A stretch of 64,000 nucleotides of DNA, taken from contig JAVVHA010000006.1 in assembly GCA_032249735.1 (NCBI GenBank), positions 1 through 64,000 of the forward strand, in the 5' to 3' direction. The DNA comes from Dehalococcoidia bacterium. Lineage in GTDB: Bacteria; Chloroflexota; Dehalococcoidia; SM23-28-2; HRBIN24. The notes under the pieces were generated by a model, which was not told where the DNA came from, searched no databases, and saw nothing but the letters and a program-made list of their open reading frames with translations. The position numbers were made by a program, and so were the translations under genes. This document shows positions 1-7,453 of this stretch, piece after piece (the first letter of the stretch is position 1; each line of letters begins with the position of its first letter).

Positions 1-981
1 CTTGGTGGCGATCCAGTTCTTGCCCCACAGGGTGATGAGTTTGGCGTTCTCGGCGGTGTAGAGGTCGAAGTCCACCGTCTGCTGGCCGGTGACCATGGGG
101 TGGCCCGGGGGGAGGTCGGTGTGCCAGGAGTAGGAGTCCCAATGACGGGCCCCTTTGGCCTCATCGGGCCCCACCTTGCGCACGTAGGCGTCCAGGAGGG
201 CTAACATGTTGGCGAAGCGGTAGGCGCCGGCGATGCGGATAGGCCCGATGAGGGGCATGCCGCCCCGCAGCTTGATGGTGCGGGTGCCTGCGCCCTCCAG
301 GGCGTCCAGCATGGCCGGGTCGTAGCCCTGCTTCTCCAGGCGGGCCCGCCCCGCTGGGCCGCTGTAGGTCTGGGCCACGTTGATAAGGGTCTTGGCCACC
401 AGGGTGAAGGCCTCCTCCCAGCTCACCTGCTGGAAGTCCTCTTTCCCCCGCTGGAAGTACTCCGCAGGGGGCTGGCCCGTCTCCGGGTCGCGGGGGAAGC
501 CGTCCTCCACCCACCGCTTGAACCCCTTGCGCACGAAGGCCCCCTTGACGCGTCGCTCGGAGTAGAAACGGCGCACGTAAGCGAGGCCACTTATGCATAT
601 GCGCGGGTCCCACCGGGAGGAGGCGGTGTTGCCGTAGATGTCCCGGGCCTTGCCGTAGCCGAAGCTAGGGTCCACATACACCACTACCCCGTTCTTGACG
701 TTGGCCTTGAGGAGGCAGCCGTGGGTATCGTTGGGGCCACAAAGATAGTGGTAGGTCAGGTCAGGGGTGTAGAGGTCGCGGTAGACCTTCTCCTAGTCCC
801 GGTTGGGGTAACTCTGCAGGGGGTTGTGCCCAGGCTCTATGGGCTGGAGGAAGGAGAAGCGCAACAGCTCCCATGGCAGGTACATAGCACCTGCGGCCCC
901 TGCTATTCCTTTGGGCAAGGCCGAGAGGAATTGGCGTCTGGTAAGGCGCAGGTGGGTTTTTTGCTCCGGAGAGCCCATCAT
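1..981 (-). pseudogene. Molybdopterin oxidoreductase catalytic subunit (NarG/DMSO-reductase type II-like), N-terminal part, interrupted by TAG
   Basis: The start at 981 gives a twin-arginine signal (TRRQFLSAL, residues 14-22). The frame then meets a TAG at 793-795 (codon 63) and stays open from 792 to the window edge. The downstream reading has the iron-sulfur and molybdopterin entry features of the NarG/Nxr/DMSO-reductase group: H78, C81 and C89 in a CGPNDTHGC stretch, then C129 and SSRWDPRICISG. The family carries a bis-molybdopterin-guanine-dinucleotide and an N-terminal [4Fe-4S] cluster and acts outside the membrane after Tat export. The residue at the stop falls in YPNRD-stop-EKVYRD, where I expect Trp, so one G-to-A change from TGG would explain it. 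The start overlaps the Rrf2 gene stop by 4 nt (ATGA), suggesting coupling. The C-terminal part lies outside the window. The substrate cannot be told. A sequencing error or readthrough is possible. Confidence 0.8.
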
Positions 982-1421
982 TTCCCTCCTTTCGCGCCCT
1001 GCAGCTGCCTCGCCATGGCGCCTATGCTTACCTGTTTGAACACCCTCTCCACGCTTAGGCGGGCCCTCTCCAACATGGACTTAAGAGGGCAGGCGGAAGC
1101 TAGGGGACATGTGGAACAGGAGGGTAACACCAGCTCGTCGCCGCTGCGGCCCCACCCTCCCCGCAGGGCAAGGGCTACGTCCCAGAGGGTGATCTCGTCC
1201 GGCGGAAGGGCCAGGGCGTAGCCGCCCCGGCGCCCCCTTTGGCCGGCCACCAGGCCCGCGTGGGCCAGATATTGTAGCAACTTGGCCATATAGGCCATGG
1301 GCACGCCTAGGGCCCGGGCCACCTCCCCCGCCGAGACCGCTCTTCCATCCTTGGCCATCAGGAGGAGAGCATGGAAGGCGTAGTTGAGGCCTCTGTCGAT
1401 ACGAAGGGTACTCGCAGGCAT
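978..1421 (-). CDS. Rrf2-family transcriptional regulator with Fe-S-type cysteines
   Basis: 147 residues from an ATG with GAGGGG upstream. The N-terminal winged helix (about residues 5-70, with AGEVARALGVPMAYMAKLL as recognition region) matches Rrf2/IscR/NsrR proteins. The C-terminal half has three cysteines in a C-x2-C-x5-C arrangement (SCSTCPLASACPL). Members with such cysteines bind an Fe-S cluster and sense iron-sulfur status, NO or redox state. An in-frame upstream extension exists but lacks a better ribosome site. The gene overlaps the following Tat-exported molybdoenzyme by 4 nt, so it probably controls that respiratory enzyme. The spacing differs from that of IscR (C-x5-C-x5-C), so the signal sensed is not predictable. 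Confidence 0.85.
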   Translation of the reverse strand: MPASTLRIDRGLNYAFHALLLMAKDGRAVSAGEVARALGVPMAYMAKLLQYLAHAGLVAGQRGRRGGYALALPPDEITLWDVALALRGGWGRSGDELVLPSCSTCPLASACPLKSMLERARLSVERVFKQVSIGAMARQLQGAKGGK

Positions 1422-1526
1422 TGCCGACCCCTCGTGTCCAATTTCCCGCCCCCCTCTTCTCCTAGGAAGGGCCGATTGACCCAAAGCGCCTGGGCCAGAA
1501 GTCATGTCTTGGCGTAGGGATTTTCT

Positions 1527-2837
1527 TTACGGGCTAGGGGGCCTGCCGAGGGACTCGGGCCCATCTCCGGCCGTCTCTAGGGGAGGAGCGGTGCGCATGA
1601 TGGGGAAGGGGCGCAGGCGGTAGGCCAGCCCGAGGGCGGCTCCTACACCGCACAGGAGGCCAAAGAGGGCCACCGCTACCGAGATGCTCGTCATGCTGGC
1701 CACTGCCCCCAGGAGGGCGCTGCCTATGGGCGTGCTGCCGGCGAACAGGAGGAACCATACGCTTAGAACGCGGCCCCGCAGGTGGTCAGGGGAAAGGACC
1801 TGCAGGCGAGCGTTGCCTGTGGCTGTGAAGGTTATGCCGGCCAGGCCTAGAAGCACCAGCACCACTAAGGAGAGGGGATACCAGGGTGAGAGCCCTAGCG
1901 CCACCAGCAGGGCGCTAAAGGCCCACGCACCCACCAGCAATCTGGTCTCCGTGGCCCGGCCGCCGGCGGCTAAGAGGAGGGCCCCCAATATGGACCCGGC
2001 GCCGATGGCCGAGCTCATAAACCCGAACTGCACTGAGCCCACGTGCAGTGACTGCCGTGCCAGCAGGGGCAAGGCCACTGTGAAGTTGTAGCCGAAGGTG
2101 CCGATAAAGGCCATCATGAGGATGGGCTGCAGGACCGAAGGCGTGGCCAGGATGTATTGCAACCCCTCCGCCACCTCTCGCCAGATGGCGCCCCCGCCCC
2201 CTTGCGGGGCGTAGTGCAGCTCCTCCCTCCGCAGGGAGGCGAGGGCCATCACCGCTGGCACCACTAGGCCCCCTTGGACCAGGAAGGCGGCCCCCACCCC
2301 GGCCCCGGCGATGACCGCCCCCGCCAAGGCCGGCCCCACCAGACGGGCGGTGTTGAAGGCCATGGTGTACAGGCCCACGGCGTTGGGCACCAATTCCCTC
2401 CCCACCAGCTCGGAGATGAACGTCTGGCGAGCGGGCTGGGCGAAGGCGTTGATGGTCCCCAAGGCGGCGGCCAGGAGGTAGAGGTGCCATAGTTGTATGG
2501 TCCCCGTCACCACTAAAAGCCCCACCGTCAGGGCCTGGGCCATAGCTGCCAGCTCCATCGCCATGAGGAAGCGGCGCTTCTCTACCCGGTCGATGACCGC
2601 CCCCGCCACCAGGGCCAGGAGGAGGATGGGCAAAAACTGGACCGTGATGACTGTCCCTACCACCGCTGGCGAATCGGTGAGCTCCGTCACTAGCCAGCCA
2701 TTGGCAGCCGTCTGCATCCAGCGACCGGTGGTGGAGAAGGCCTGGCCCGTCCAGTAAAGGCGGAAGTTGGGGATGCGTAGGGCCAAGAGGGCGGTCTGCC
2801 ACCGCCATGGTAGGTGAAGATGCCTGCGCATAAACAT
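1527..2837 (-). CDS. MFS transporter (EntS/MFS_3-like exporter)
   Basis: 436 residues with about 12 hydrophobic segments and typical MFS loops (AGAVIDRVEKRR after TM2, GRVLSVW in the C-terminal half). It resembles the drug or siderophore exporter group around EntS (MFS_3). The ATG at 2837 is chosen because longer readings run back into the Fur-type gene. It starts about 50 nt downstream of that gene's stop on the same strand, so both may be co-transcribed, which would fit a metal- or peroxide-responsive exporter. The substrate is unknown. Confidence 0.85.
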   Translation of the reverse strand: MFMRRHLHLPWRWQTALLALRIPNFRLYWTGQAFSTTGRWMQTAANGWLVTELTDSPAVVGTVITVQFLPILLLALVAGAVIDRVEKRRFLMAMELAAMAQALTVGLLVVTGTIQLWHLYLLAAALGTINAFAQPARQTFISELVGRELVPNAVGLYTMAFNTARLVGPALAGAVIAGAGVGAAFLVQGGLVVPAVMALASLRREELHYAPQGGGGAIWREVAEGLQYILATPSVLQPILMMAFIGTFGYNFTVALPLLARQSLHVGSVQFGFMSSAIGAGSILGALLLAAGGRATETRLLVGAWAFSALLVALGLSPWYPLSLVVLVLLGLAGITFTATGNARLQVLSPDHLRGRVLSVWFLLFAGSTPIGSALLGAVASMTSISVAVALFGLLCGVGAALGLAYRLRPFPIMRTAPPLETAGDGPESLGRPPSP

Positions 2838-2889
2838 AGCCGCCGCCCCTAAGTATACGGGCGGCGGCCCTCCCAAGCTAACGGAGCTG

Positions 2890-3309
2890 CTAGCTGGCGC
2901 AGGCGGCGCAGAATCCGTAGATGTCCATGTGCTGGGAGACGATGTGGAAGCCGGCCTTCCGGCTCGCCTCTTGTGCCAGGCGCTGGAGCGACTCCTTCTC
3001 GTCCTCGTAGTCCTCGATGTGCCCACACCGGATGCACACCAGGTTCACGTGGGGCTCCAGGTTGGTGTCGTACCGAGTGCCTCTGGGGAAGGGCAGGGGC
3101 TGGACGATCCCCGTGGCTGTGAGCACCTCCAGGGTGTTGTAGATAGTGCCGATGGTGATGTGGGGGAATCGCTCCCTCACCCGCTCAAAGATCTCCTGCG
3201 CCGTGAGGTGCTCATGGGTGCCCACCACCGCCTCCGCCACCGCCAGCCTCTGGGCCGTCACCCGAATGCCCCGGCGCCGTAGCTCCTCCGCTAGACGTGC
3301 TCTCTCCAT
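2890..3309 (-). CDS. Fur-family regulator (PerR/Fur-like)
   Basis: 139 residues, the family's usual length. The N-terminal winged helix (about residues 1-80) includes RVTAQRLAVAEAV and the recognition helix region ITIGTIYNTLEVL. The C-terminal dimerisation and metal domain has the two structural zinc pairs CIRCGH and CAAC. GGAGG lies 7 nt before the ATG. It represses metal-uptake or peroxide-defence genes when metal-loaded. PerR and Fur cannot be separated safely, although the short form ending in CAACAS is PerR-like. It has its own promoter just upstream, with a dyad that may be an autoregulatory site. Confidence 0.9.
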   Translation of the reverse strand: MERARLAEELRRRGIRVTAQRLAVAEAVVGTHEHLTAQEIFERVRERFPHITIGTIYNTLEVLTATGIVQPLPFPRGTRYDTNLEPHVNLVCIRCGHIEDYEDEKESLQRLAQEASRKAGFHIVSQHMDIYGFCAACAS

Positions 3310-3331
3310 CCTTCCACCTCCTCACAGTGCC

Positions 3332-3359
3332 ATTATAGGCTTTCTAAATGGAAAACCAA
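3332..3359 (-). promoter_or_regulatory. Promoter of the Fur-family gene with a dyad over the -10
   Basis: On the minus strand TTGGTT (plus 3354-3359) is followed after 16 nt by TATAAT (plus 3332-3337). The start codon is 22 nt downstream of the -10. The imperfect inverted repeat CCATTATAG/CTAAATGG (3330-3351) covers the -10 and spacer, the usual place for a Fur or PerR box. Confidence 0.6.
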
Positions 3360-3383
3360 TCGGGCAAAACCTTACATCTAGGG

Positions 3384-4184
3384 TTAGGCGGGGGAGGCTG
3401 GTTGCTCTGGGATGGGGCGAGGCTTATCTCGAGGCTCCACTGCCCAGGCCAGCCCCACCCCGAGAAAGTAGAGGGCTATGAGGGGACCCGCTACCAGGGA
3501 CTGGGTGACGGGGTCGATGCTGGGGGTGACGATTGCTGCCAGGACGAAGGCCCCCACCACTGCCAATCGCCACCACCGTAGCAGCTGGCGCCAATGGACT
3601 ATCCGGAAGCGGGCCAGATAAGTGATCACTAAGGGGGCCTCGAAGGATACCCCTGTCCAGAAGATGAGGCGAACCACGAAGTCCACGTAGCTGCCGATAC
3701 GTATGTTGGGCTCCGCTATATCCCTGCCAAACTGCAAAAGGAACTTGAGGGCTGGTGGCAGGGCCACGTAGTAGGCAAAGGCACAACCTCCTAGGAACAA
3801 GAGGGAGGCCCCAAGCACTGTGCCCCAGACCCACCGCCGCTCCTGGCGGGTCAGGCCCGGGCTTACGAACATAAGCAGCTGGTAGACCACCATAGGCATG
3901 CCGAAGATCAGCCCCCCCAGGAGGGAGACGCGAAAGTAGGTCATGACGAACTCGAAGGGCTCGATGTACTGGAGCTTGAAGTTGGCCTGATGGGCTTCTG
4001 CGGGCTGCCGCAGGAACTCGATGATGCGGTCACCGAAGGCTGCTGAGAGGGCCAACCCTATCACCACCCACAAGGCGCCCATGAAGAGCCGACGGCGCAG
4101 CTCCTCCAGGTGCTCCAGGATGGTCATATACTTGCCCTCCGCCTCCTCAGGCGGGGGGGCCCGCTGCTCCATCTGCCCCCTCAT
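3384..4184 (-). CDS. tatC: Sec-independent protein translocase TatC
   Basis: 266 residues with six predicted membrane segments. Family marks are the N-terminal HLEELRRRL motif (residues about 25-33), GGLIFGMPMVVYQLLMFVSPGL after TM2 (reported in short here: FGMPMVVYQ), and F-E-P-LVITYLAR in TM5. TatC binds the twin-arginine signal peptide in the membrane and recruits TatA. It overlaps the tatB-like gene by 4 nt (ATGA) and ends about 75 nt before the fur promoter. The broken molybdoenzyme 2.5 kb away has a twin-arginine signal and would be a natural substrate. Confidence 0.95.
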   Translation of the reverse strand: MRGQMEQRAPPPEEAEGKYMTILEHLEELRRRLFMGALWVVIGLALSAAFGDRIIEFLRQPAEAHQANFKLQYIEPFEFVMTYFRVSLLGGLIFGMPMVVYQLLMFVSPGLTRQERRWVWGTVLGASLLFLGGCAFAYYVALPPALKFLLQFGRDIAEPNIRIGSYVDFVVRLIFWTGVSFEAPLVITYLARFRIVHWRQLLRWWRLAVVGAFVLAAIVTPSIDPVTQSLVAGPLIALYFLGVGLAWAVEPRDKPRPIPEQPASPA

Positions 4185-4552
4185 GGACGATGCGCCTCGG
4201 GGGGTGGCTCCTTAGGGAGTAATTCGGCGCTGGTCTCGATGATGTGCTGACGAGGAAGGGAGGCCTCGGCCTGGCGGGCGGCCTCCGTCAGCTCCTGCTC
4301 CATGTAGGCGGCCTGCTCCCGGAGCATCTGGCGCAGCTCTCTTAGCTCGGCCCGCATCTGTTCTATCTCCTCATAGGCCTCCCGAAACTCACGGCGGAAC
4401 TCAGCGGTCATGGTAGCCACATACCTGCGGATGGCTCGCAGGGCCCTTGCCAGTTGCACTGCCACCTCAGGCAACCTTTGCGGCCCCAACACCAGCAGGG
4501 CCACTAGGAGGACCATGAGCAACTCAAGGGGGCCGATGCCGAAGAACTGCAC
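4181..4552 (-). CDS. tatB: Tat translocase subunit TatB/TatA
   Basis: 123 residues: a very short N-terminus, one membrane segment with the hinge (FGIGPLELLMVLLVALLVLGPQ region, residues 4-25), then an amphipathic helix and a long charged coiled-coil tail. TatA and TatB share this plan. The length, the Pro at the hinge (GPQRLPE) and the long acidic helix favour TatB. It probably bridges TatC and the TatA ring. It is directly upstream of tatC with overlapping stop and start. No separate tatA is visible in the window, so this protein may serve both roles. Confidence 0.85.
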   Translation of the reverse strand: MQFFGIGPLELLMVLLVALLVLGPQRLPEVAVQLARALRAIRRYVATMTAEFRREFREAYEEIEQMRAELRELRQMLREQAAYMEQELTEAARQAEASLPRQHIIETSAELLPKEPPPEAHRP

Positions 4553-4589
4553 CTACCTCACCACCATCCCCCAGCCATGCCTTGCCACC

Positions 4590-4859
4590 CTAGTCCGGCT
4601 CGTCCTCGGCGATACCGTGCTCGATGATGTAGTTGACGGCATCCTGGACGGTGACGATCTTCTCGGCGTCCTCGTCGGATATCTCGAAGGTCCTCCCCTC
4701 TTTGCTGAACTCCTCCTCCAGGGCCATGATGAGCTCCACCAGGTCTAAGGAATCGGCGTTGAGGTCCTCCACGAAGGAAGTCTGGGGGGTGATCTGGCTC
4801 TCGTCCACCCCTAGCTGCTGGGCGATGACTCGACGCACCCTCTCAAATACAGTAGCCAT
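4590..4859 (-). CDS. acpP: Acyl carrier protein
   Basis: 89 residues, slightly longer than the usual 77-80. The phosphopantetheine attachment site is Ser37 in [10 protein letters not shown]. The protein is acidic and four-helical as expected. AcpP carries growing acyl chains as thioesters in the cytoplasm. It follows fabD-fabG-nusB on the same strand with a ribosome site GGAGG before the ATG. The C-terminal EDEPD tail and an insertion around residues 50-56 (SKEGRTF) are mild oddities. Confidence 0.95.
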   Translation of the reverse strand: MATVFERVRRVIAQQLGVDESQITPQTSFVEDLNADSLDLVELIMALEEEFSKEGRTFEISDEDAEKIVTVQDAVNYIIEHGIAEDEPD

Positions 4860-4881
4860 GGCTCACCTCCTGCTACCGAGA

Positions 4882-5292
4882 TCAGCGCGGGGTCGCCAAG
4901 AGGCTGACGGAGCCCAGGACCCCGTTGACGAAGCGGGGTGAGCTGTCGTTGCCGTACCGCTTGGCCAGCTCCACCGCCTCGTTGATGGCTGCCCGCACCG
5001 GCACTTTATTATCGACGAGGATCTCAAAGATGGCAATGCGGAGGATATTACGATCCACAGGGGAGAGGTGCTCCAGAGGGAAGAGGGGAGCCTTGCGCCG
5101 TATGACCTGGTCTATGCGGCGGCGGTGGGCCAGGACGCCCCGCACCAGGTAGCGGGCGTATTCGGCCGCCTCCCCTCCGGCCGCCTCCTCGGTAATGAGG
5201 CGCTCCAGCACCTGGGACGCGTTATGGCCAGCCACGTCTGCCTCGTACAGCGCCTTGAGGGCTAGGACGCGGGCCTTGCGCCTTCCTCCCAT
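4882..5292 (-). CDS. nusB: Transcription antitermination factor NusB
   Basis: 136 residues from the ATG at 5292, placed 1 nt after the fabG stop; a GTG-type extension into fabG is unlikely. NusB signatures are RKARVLALKALYEAD at the N-terminus, SPVDRNILRIAIFE, and the C-terminal VPVRAAINEAVELAKRYG followed by FVNGVLG. It binds boxA RNA with NusE during rRNA antitermination. Its position inside a fatty-acid synthesis run, between fabG and acpP, is unusual. Confidence 0.93.
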   Translation of the reverse strand: MGGRRKARVLALKALYEADVAGHNASQVLERLITEEAAGGEAAEYARYLVRGVLAHRRRIDQVIRRKAPLFPLEHLSPVDRNILRIAIFEILVDNKVPVRAAINEAVELAKRYGNDSSPRFVNGVLGSVSLLATPR

Positions 5293-5293
5293 A

Positions 5294-6040
5294 TCAGAGG
5301 ACCAGCCCCCCATCCACGGCTATGACCTGCCCCGTGATATATGATGCCTCTTCAGATGCCAGGAAGGCCACGATGCCGGCCACGTCCTCTGGTCGGCCTA
5401 GGCGGCCCAGGGCGGTGCGGCGGATGGCCTCCTCCCGCAGCTCCTGGGGCAGGTCCTTTATGAGCTCTGTCTCGATGAGGCCGGGGGCCACCACGTTGGC
5501 CGTGATGCCCCGTGCTCCCATCTCCCGGGCCACCGATTTGGTGAAGCCGATGAGCCCAGCCTTAGCAGCCGCATAGTTGGCCTGCCCGGCGTTGCCCGCC
5601 ATCCCCGAGAGGCTAGCGATGCATATGATGCGTCCCCACCGCTGGCGCATCATGGGCTTGAGGGCGGCTTTGGTGGCTAGAAAGGCCCCCTTAAGGTTGA
5701 CGTTCATGACATCGTCCCAGTCTTGCAGGGACATGCGCAATACCAAGGCATCGCGGTGGAAGCCGGCGTTATTTACCAGGATGTCTAGACGACCGAATGT
5801 CGCTACCACCGTCTGCACCATCCGCTCCACGTCCTGGGGGTTGCTGACGTCACCGGGCACCAGTATGCAGCGTCGGCCGCGGGCTTCCACCTCCCTCTGG
5901 CATGCTTGGGCGGCCTCGTGGTTGCAAAGATAGTTGATGGCCAGGTGGGCCCCGGCTTCCGCCAGGCGCAGGGATATGGCCCGCCCGATGCCCCGGGAGC
6001 CGCCGGTCACCAGGGCCACCCTGTCCTGTAGCCCTCTCAT
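5294..6040 (-). CDS. fabG: 3-oxoacyl-ACP reductase FabG
   Basis: 248 residues. Classical SDR layout: nucleotide site TGGSRGIG (12-19), NNAG (90-93), and the catalytic set N115, S143, Y156, K160 (YAAAK), with a C-terminal ITGQVIAVDGG typical of FabG. It reduces 3-oxoacyl-ACP with NADPH in fatty acid elongation. The ATG at 6040 overlaps the fabD stop by 4 nt (ATGA), fixing the start; the upstream extension is fabD sequence in another frame. Confidence 0.95.
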   Translation of the reverse strand: MRGLQDRVALVTGGSRGIGRAISLRLAEAGAHLAINYLCNHEAAQACQREVEARGRRCILVPGDVSNPQDVERMVQTVVATFGRLDILVNNAGFHRDALVLRMSLQDWDDVMNVNLKGAFLATKAALKPMMRQRWGRIICIASLSGMAGNAGQANYAAAKAGLIGFTKSVAREMGARGITANVVAPGLIETELIKDLPQELREEAIRRTALGRLGRPEDVAGIVAFLASEEASYITGQVIAVDGGLVL

Positions 6041-7002
6041 CCTGTTACCTCCGTGAGAAGGTGGGCTTCCAAGGCCTGGGCAGTGGCTTTGGGCAGGGTG
6101 CGCTTCACCAGGCCTGTCAGCACTTGTCCAGGTCCCACTTCCAGGAAGGTGTCCACGCCTTGAGAGGCCATGAATTGTAAGCTCTCGAGCCAGCGCACAG
6201 GAGTGGTGAGCTGGATGGCCAGCTCCCGCCGGATCTCGGTGGCGGCGGAGAGGGCCCATGGAAAGGCGTTGCCCACTACTGGGATCCGGGCGTCCCTGAT
6301 GGGGGCTTCGGCCAGGGCCTGGGCCAGCCCGGCAGCGGCGGAGGCCATGAGGGAGGTGTGAAAGGCCCCGGACACGGCTAAGGGCACCGCCCGCCCTCCC
6401 CGTTCACGGGCCAGGCGGGCGGCTGCTGCCACCACCTCCTGGGGCCCGCCGATCACCGTCTGTTGGGGGGCGTTGTAGTTGGCCGGCTCCGCCCCCGTGA
6501 GCTGGCAGATCTCATCTACCTCTTGGGTGGTGAGGCCCATGATGGCCACCATGGTTCCTGGCCTCTCCCGACTGGCCTGGGCCATGAGCTCCCCTCGCCT
6601 GCGCACTAGGCGGAGGGCCGAGGCCATGTCCAAGGCGCCTGCTGCCACAAGGGCGGTGTATTCTCCTAGGCTGTGGCCAGCCACCAGGGCGGGACGTCCC
6701 CTCAGGATGTCTGCATCGAGGGCTGCCGCCAGGTAGGCGAGGGAACAGGCCAGGATGGCTGGCTGGGCGTTGGCGGTGTGAGTGAGCTCGTCCTCGGGGC
6801 CATGGAACATGAGGCGGCTTAGGGGCCATCCCAGCACCTGGTCCGCTTCCTCCAGCACCAGGCGGGCCACACGAGATGTACCCCACAAATGGCGTCCCAT
6901 CCCTAACCTCTGGCTGCCCTGACCAGGGAACAGCAGGGCCAGGCGAGGCTGTGGCTCCCTCTCCCAGAGCCCCTCCAAAAGGCGTGCCAATTCGCCGCTC
7001 AT
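6037..7002 (-). CDS. fabD: Malonyl-CoA:ACP transacylase FabD
   Basis: 321 residues. LFPGQGSQ at 24-31, the nucleophile Ser111 in GHSLGEY, and the catalytic His215 in SGAFHTSLM mark the malonyl transferase family. It loads malonate on ACP for elongation. The start overlaps the end of the small zinc-ribbon gene by 4 nt, and the end overlaps fabG by 4 nt, so the three are translationally coupled. The N-terminal 20 residues (SGELARLLEGLWEREP) are a short extension before the usual start of the fold. Confidence 0.95.
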   Translation of the reverse strand: MSGELARLLEGLWEREPQPRLALLFPGQGSQRLGMGRHLWGTSRVARLVLEEADQVLGWPLSRLMFHGPEDELTHTANAQPAILACSLAYLAAALDADILRGRPALVAGHSLGEYTALVAAGALDMASALRLVRRRGELMAQASRERPGTMVAIMGLTTQEVDEICQLTGAEPANYNAPQQTVIGGPQEVVAAAARLARERGGRAVPLAVSGAFHTSLMASAAAGLAQALAEAPIRDARIPVVGNAFPWALSAATEIRRELAIQLTTPVRWLESLQFMASQGVDTFLEVGPGQVLTGLVKRTLPKATAQALEAHLLTEVTG

Positions 7003-7199
7003 GGCGCTGCTTCAGAGGTCAAGTGCTTGAGGCCACAGTCGGGGTTAGGACACCGTCCGAAGGGGTCCAGGCGGGAGCGGCAGAGGATACAGTGGGTGGC
7101 GTCCCACCACAGAAAATAGGCCACCAGGAGGGCAGCTGCTGCGATCATGCCCAAAGGCACCAGGGCGAAGAGGAGGTATCGGCGTCCCAAGGCCCGCAC
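6999..7199 (-). CDS. Small membrane protein with a zinc-ribbon-like tail
   Basis: 66 residues from a GTG with AAGG close upstream. One hydrophobic segment (about 8-30) is followed by CILC (about 37-40) and a second pair (GRCPNPDCG, about 49-56), so four cysteines could bind zinc. I do not recognise a named family. Its overlap with fabD (4 nt) and a good promoter just upstream make it a real first gene of the fab transcript. The cysteines follow directly after the membrane helix, on the cytoplasmic or outer face; orientation is uncertain. Confidence 0.7.
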   Translation of the reverse strand: MRALGRRYLLFALVPLGMIAAAALLVAYFLWWDATHCILCRSRLDPFGRCPNPDCGLKHLTSEAAP

Positions 7200-7223
7200 G
7201 TCCTTATAAGGCTAGCCAGCCGC

Positions 7224-7252
7224 AGTATAGCACGGCCCCCCACCGGTGAAAA
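7224..7252 (-). promoter_or_regulatory. Promoter of the fabD-fabG-nusB-acpP run
   Basis: On the minus strand TTTTCA (plus 7247-7252) is spaced 17 nt from TATACT (plus 7224-7229). It lies between rpmF and the small membrane protein gene, 25 nt before that gene's GTG. Confidence 0.5.
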
Positions 7253-7258
7253 GCGGAG

Positions 7259-7453
7259 CTAGCGGGTCCCCTCCACGGGCAGGACCTGACGGCCGCGATA
7301 TGTCCCACACACAGGGCAGACGTGATGGGGCATCTTGGGGCTGCCGCAGCGAGAACAGCGCACCAGGGCAGCCACCTGCGCGTGCCAGTGGGCCCGTCGT
7401 TGCCGAGTCTTGGCCTTGGAGGGCTTCTTCTTGGGGACGGCTCCCACGGTCAC
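7259..7453 (-). CDS. rpmF: Ribosomal protein bL32
   Basis: 64 residues. It has the typical basic start VPKKKPSKAKTRQRRAHW and a zinc ribbon with CSRCG and CPVCGTYRGR. It belongs to the large ribosomal subunit. The start is a GTG that overlaps the DUF177 stop by 4 nt (GTGA), a conserved yceD-rpmF coupling found in many bacteria. Confidence 0.95.
   Translation of the reverse strand: MTVGAVPKKKPSKAKTRQRRAHWHAQVAALVRCSRCGSPKMPHHVCPVCGTYRGRQVLPVEGTR

Noticed and set aside
161-613. A 150-residue open frame in the molybdoenzyme region
   Set aside because: It is a different frame of the same strand; the frame carrying the FeS and molybdopterin motifs is the real one.
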